Below, piece by piece: positions 63,454 to 64,000 of a DNA stretch of 64,000 nucleotides. Under the pieces are notes generated by a model. It was not told the DNA's origin, ran no database searches, and saw nothing but the letters and a program-made list of their open reading frames with translations. Numbering within the stretch: the first letter of the stretch is position 1; every line of letters begins with the position of its first letter. Origin of the DNA: Afipia massiliensis (GTDB lineage: Bacteria; Pseudomonadota; Alphaproteobacteria; Rhizobiales; Xanthobacteraceae); contig NZ_LBIA02000001.1 in NCBI RefSeq assembly GCF_001006325.2, positions 620,001 through 684,000 of the forward strand. Direction: 5' to 3'. Position numbers and translations under genes: made by a program.

Positions 63454-64000
63454 ATGAGTAAAACCACAGGCGGCATTGGACGACGTACTTTCATCGGAGG
63501 AACGATTGCGAGCGCCGGGGTGGCGATTACCGGCTTTCCTCATGTAGCCCGCGCACAAGCCAAAACGATCAAGGTCGGTATGCCGACCATCCTGTCCGGA
63601 CGTGTGGCCCTTCTGGGTACATCGAGCCGAGCCGGCGTGCAGGTTGCCTTCAACCAGATCAACGAAGCAGGCGGCATCAATGGCCGAAAGCTGGAATTGG
63701 TCGACCGCGATTCAAAGGGACGCCCGGACGAAGCCGCGAAAGTCACGCGCGACCTCATCAACAATGACGGCTGCGAGATCATTATCGACGCCGAGGCATC
63801 CTCGGGATCGTTCGCCGTCCATGAAGTTATTCGCGACCTTGGTGTCCTGTGCCTTCACACCTGCTCTGAATCATCGACTCTCACGGCCGATCCCAAACAG
63901 TTCGTCAAGACCGCGTTCCGTTGCGCACGTCAGGGCATCCATGACGCAGTCGCAGGCGGTTCGTACGCAGCCAAGATTGCCAAGGAGAAAGGCCTGAAGC
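63454..64000 (+). CDS. ABC transporter substrate-binding protein, partial
   Basis: The first 182 codons of a LivK-type binding protein, cut by the window end. GGGAGGG lies just before the ATG. The signal has twin Arg (GRRTFIGG) and ends near ARAQ, suggesting Tat export. The domain begins KTIKVGMPTILSGRVALLGTSSRAGVQVAFNQINEAGG and continues through ASSGSFAVHEVI. It is the third gene of the plus operon after the monooxygenase and esterase, and possibly the first of an ABC importer that lies beyond the window. It differs from the LivK protein at 54502. Confidence 0.9.
   Translation, partial: MSKTTGGIGRRTFIGGTIASAGVAITGFPHVARAQAKTIKVGMPTILSGRVALLGTSSRAGVQVAFNQINEAGGINGRKLELVDRDSKGRPDEAAKVTRDLINNDGCEIIIDAEASSGSFAVHEVIRDLGVLCLHTCSESSTLTADPKQFVKTAFRCARQGIHDAVAGGSYAAKIAKEKGLK

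Noticed and set aside
1-64000. CRISPR array, tRNA, rRNA, prophage or insertion sequence
   Set aside because: No regularly spaced identical repeats, no cloverleaf or rRNA blocks, and no transposase or phage proteins were recognised.

Overview
The window comes from a high-GC alphaproteobacterial chromosome. The best fit is the Bradyrhizobium / Afipia / Rhodopseudomonas / Nitrobacter group. This rests on the style of the proteins (546-residue isocitrate lyase, DUF4170 protein, ExoY-type sugar transferase, many acyl-CoA and TctC-type genes) and on short GC-rich palindromic intergenic repeats that look typical of that group. I see no rRNA, tRNA, CRISPR array, phage, insertion sequence or plasmid gene, and no genes of a recognisable defence system.

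Region 1 (1-10 kb) is housekeeping and accessory metabolism. It holds a Nudix hydrolase, a metallophosphoesterase, small conserved proteins, a RamB/ScfR-type regulator divergent from isocitrate lyase (aceA), a lytic transglycosylase, a DUF1993 protein and an old yellow enzyme. Region 2 (10-16.3 kb, minus strand) is a compact fatty-acid beta-oxidation operon: FadE-type dehydrogenase, thiolase, hydratase/dehydrogenase fusion and YciA thioesterase. Region 3 (16.5-22.1 kb, minus) is an RND efflux operon (adaptor, pump, TetR regulator, flavin reductase) behind an inverted-repeat operator. Region 4 (22.2-32.1 kb) is mixed: a His-rich cupin, an acyl-CoA dehydrogenase, an NTF2-like protein, a dehydrogenase with SAF domain, a phytanoyl-CoA dioxygenase with a divergent GntR regulator, an alpha/beta hydrolase, a DUF2332 protein overlapping an ATP-grasp enzyme, and a TctC binding protein.

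Region 5 (32.3-54.4 kb) is a large exopolysaccharide (EPS) locus. A minus-strand arm makes precursors and starts the chain (UDP-glucose dehydrogenase, FkbM methyltransferase, ManC, ExoY-like sugar transferase). A plus-strand arm exports, polymerises and decorates it: Ser/Thr-type phosphatase, Wza-like protein, outer-membrane barrel, Wzc-type tyrosine kinase, Wzy-like polymerase, glycosyltransferases, two acyltransferases, a Wzx-like flippase, a WecB-type transferase and a small secreted protein. A secreted GH10 glycoside hydrolase sits inside it on the opposite strand. Together these describe a Wzx/Wzy-dependent pathway for an acylated polymer whose predicted precursors include UDP-glucuronate and GDP-mannose.

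Region 6 (54.5-64 kb) looks like a catabolic island. A TetR-led minus-strand operon (acyl-CoA ligase, HCCA-isomerase/DsbA-like protein, glutathione transferase, LivK-type binding protein) is followed by a LysR gene that diverges from a Baeyer-Villiger monooxygenase, an HSL-type esterase and a second LivK-type binding protein cut by the window end. The enzymes suggest ketone to ester to alcohol plus acid, then CoA activation; the substrate cannot be read from the sequence.

Three related copies of a GC-rich intergenic repeat (6.1, 22.8 and 26.0 kb) and one pair of a different palindrome (1.5 kb) mark gene borders. I did not find a clear-cut new biological system. The most unusual items are the composition of the EPS locus, the monooxygenase island, and several unassigned palindromic or repeated operator candidates.
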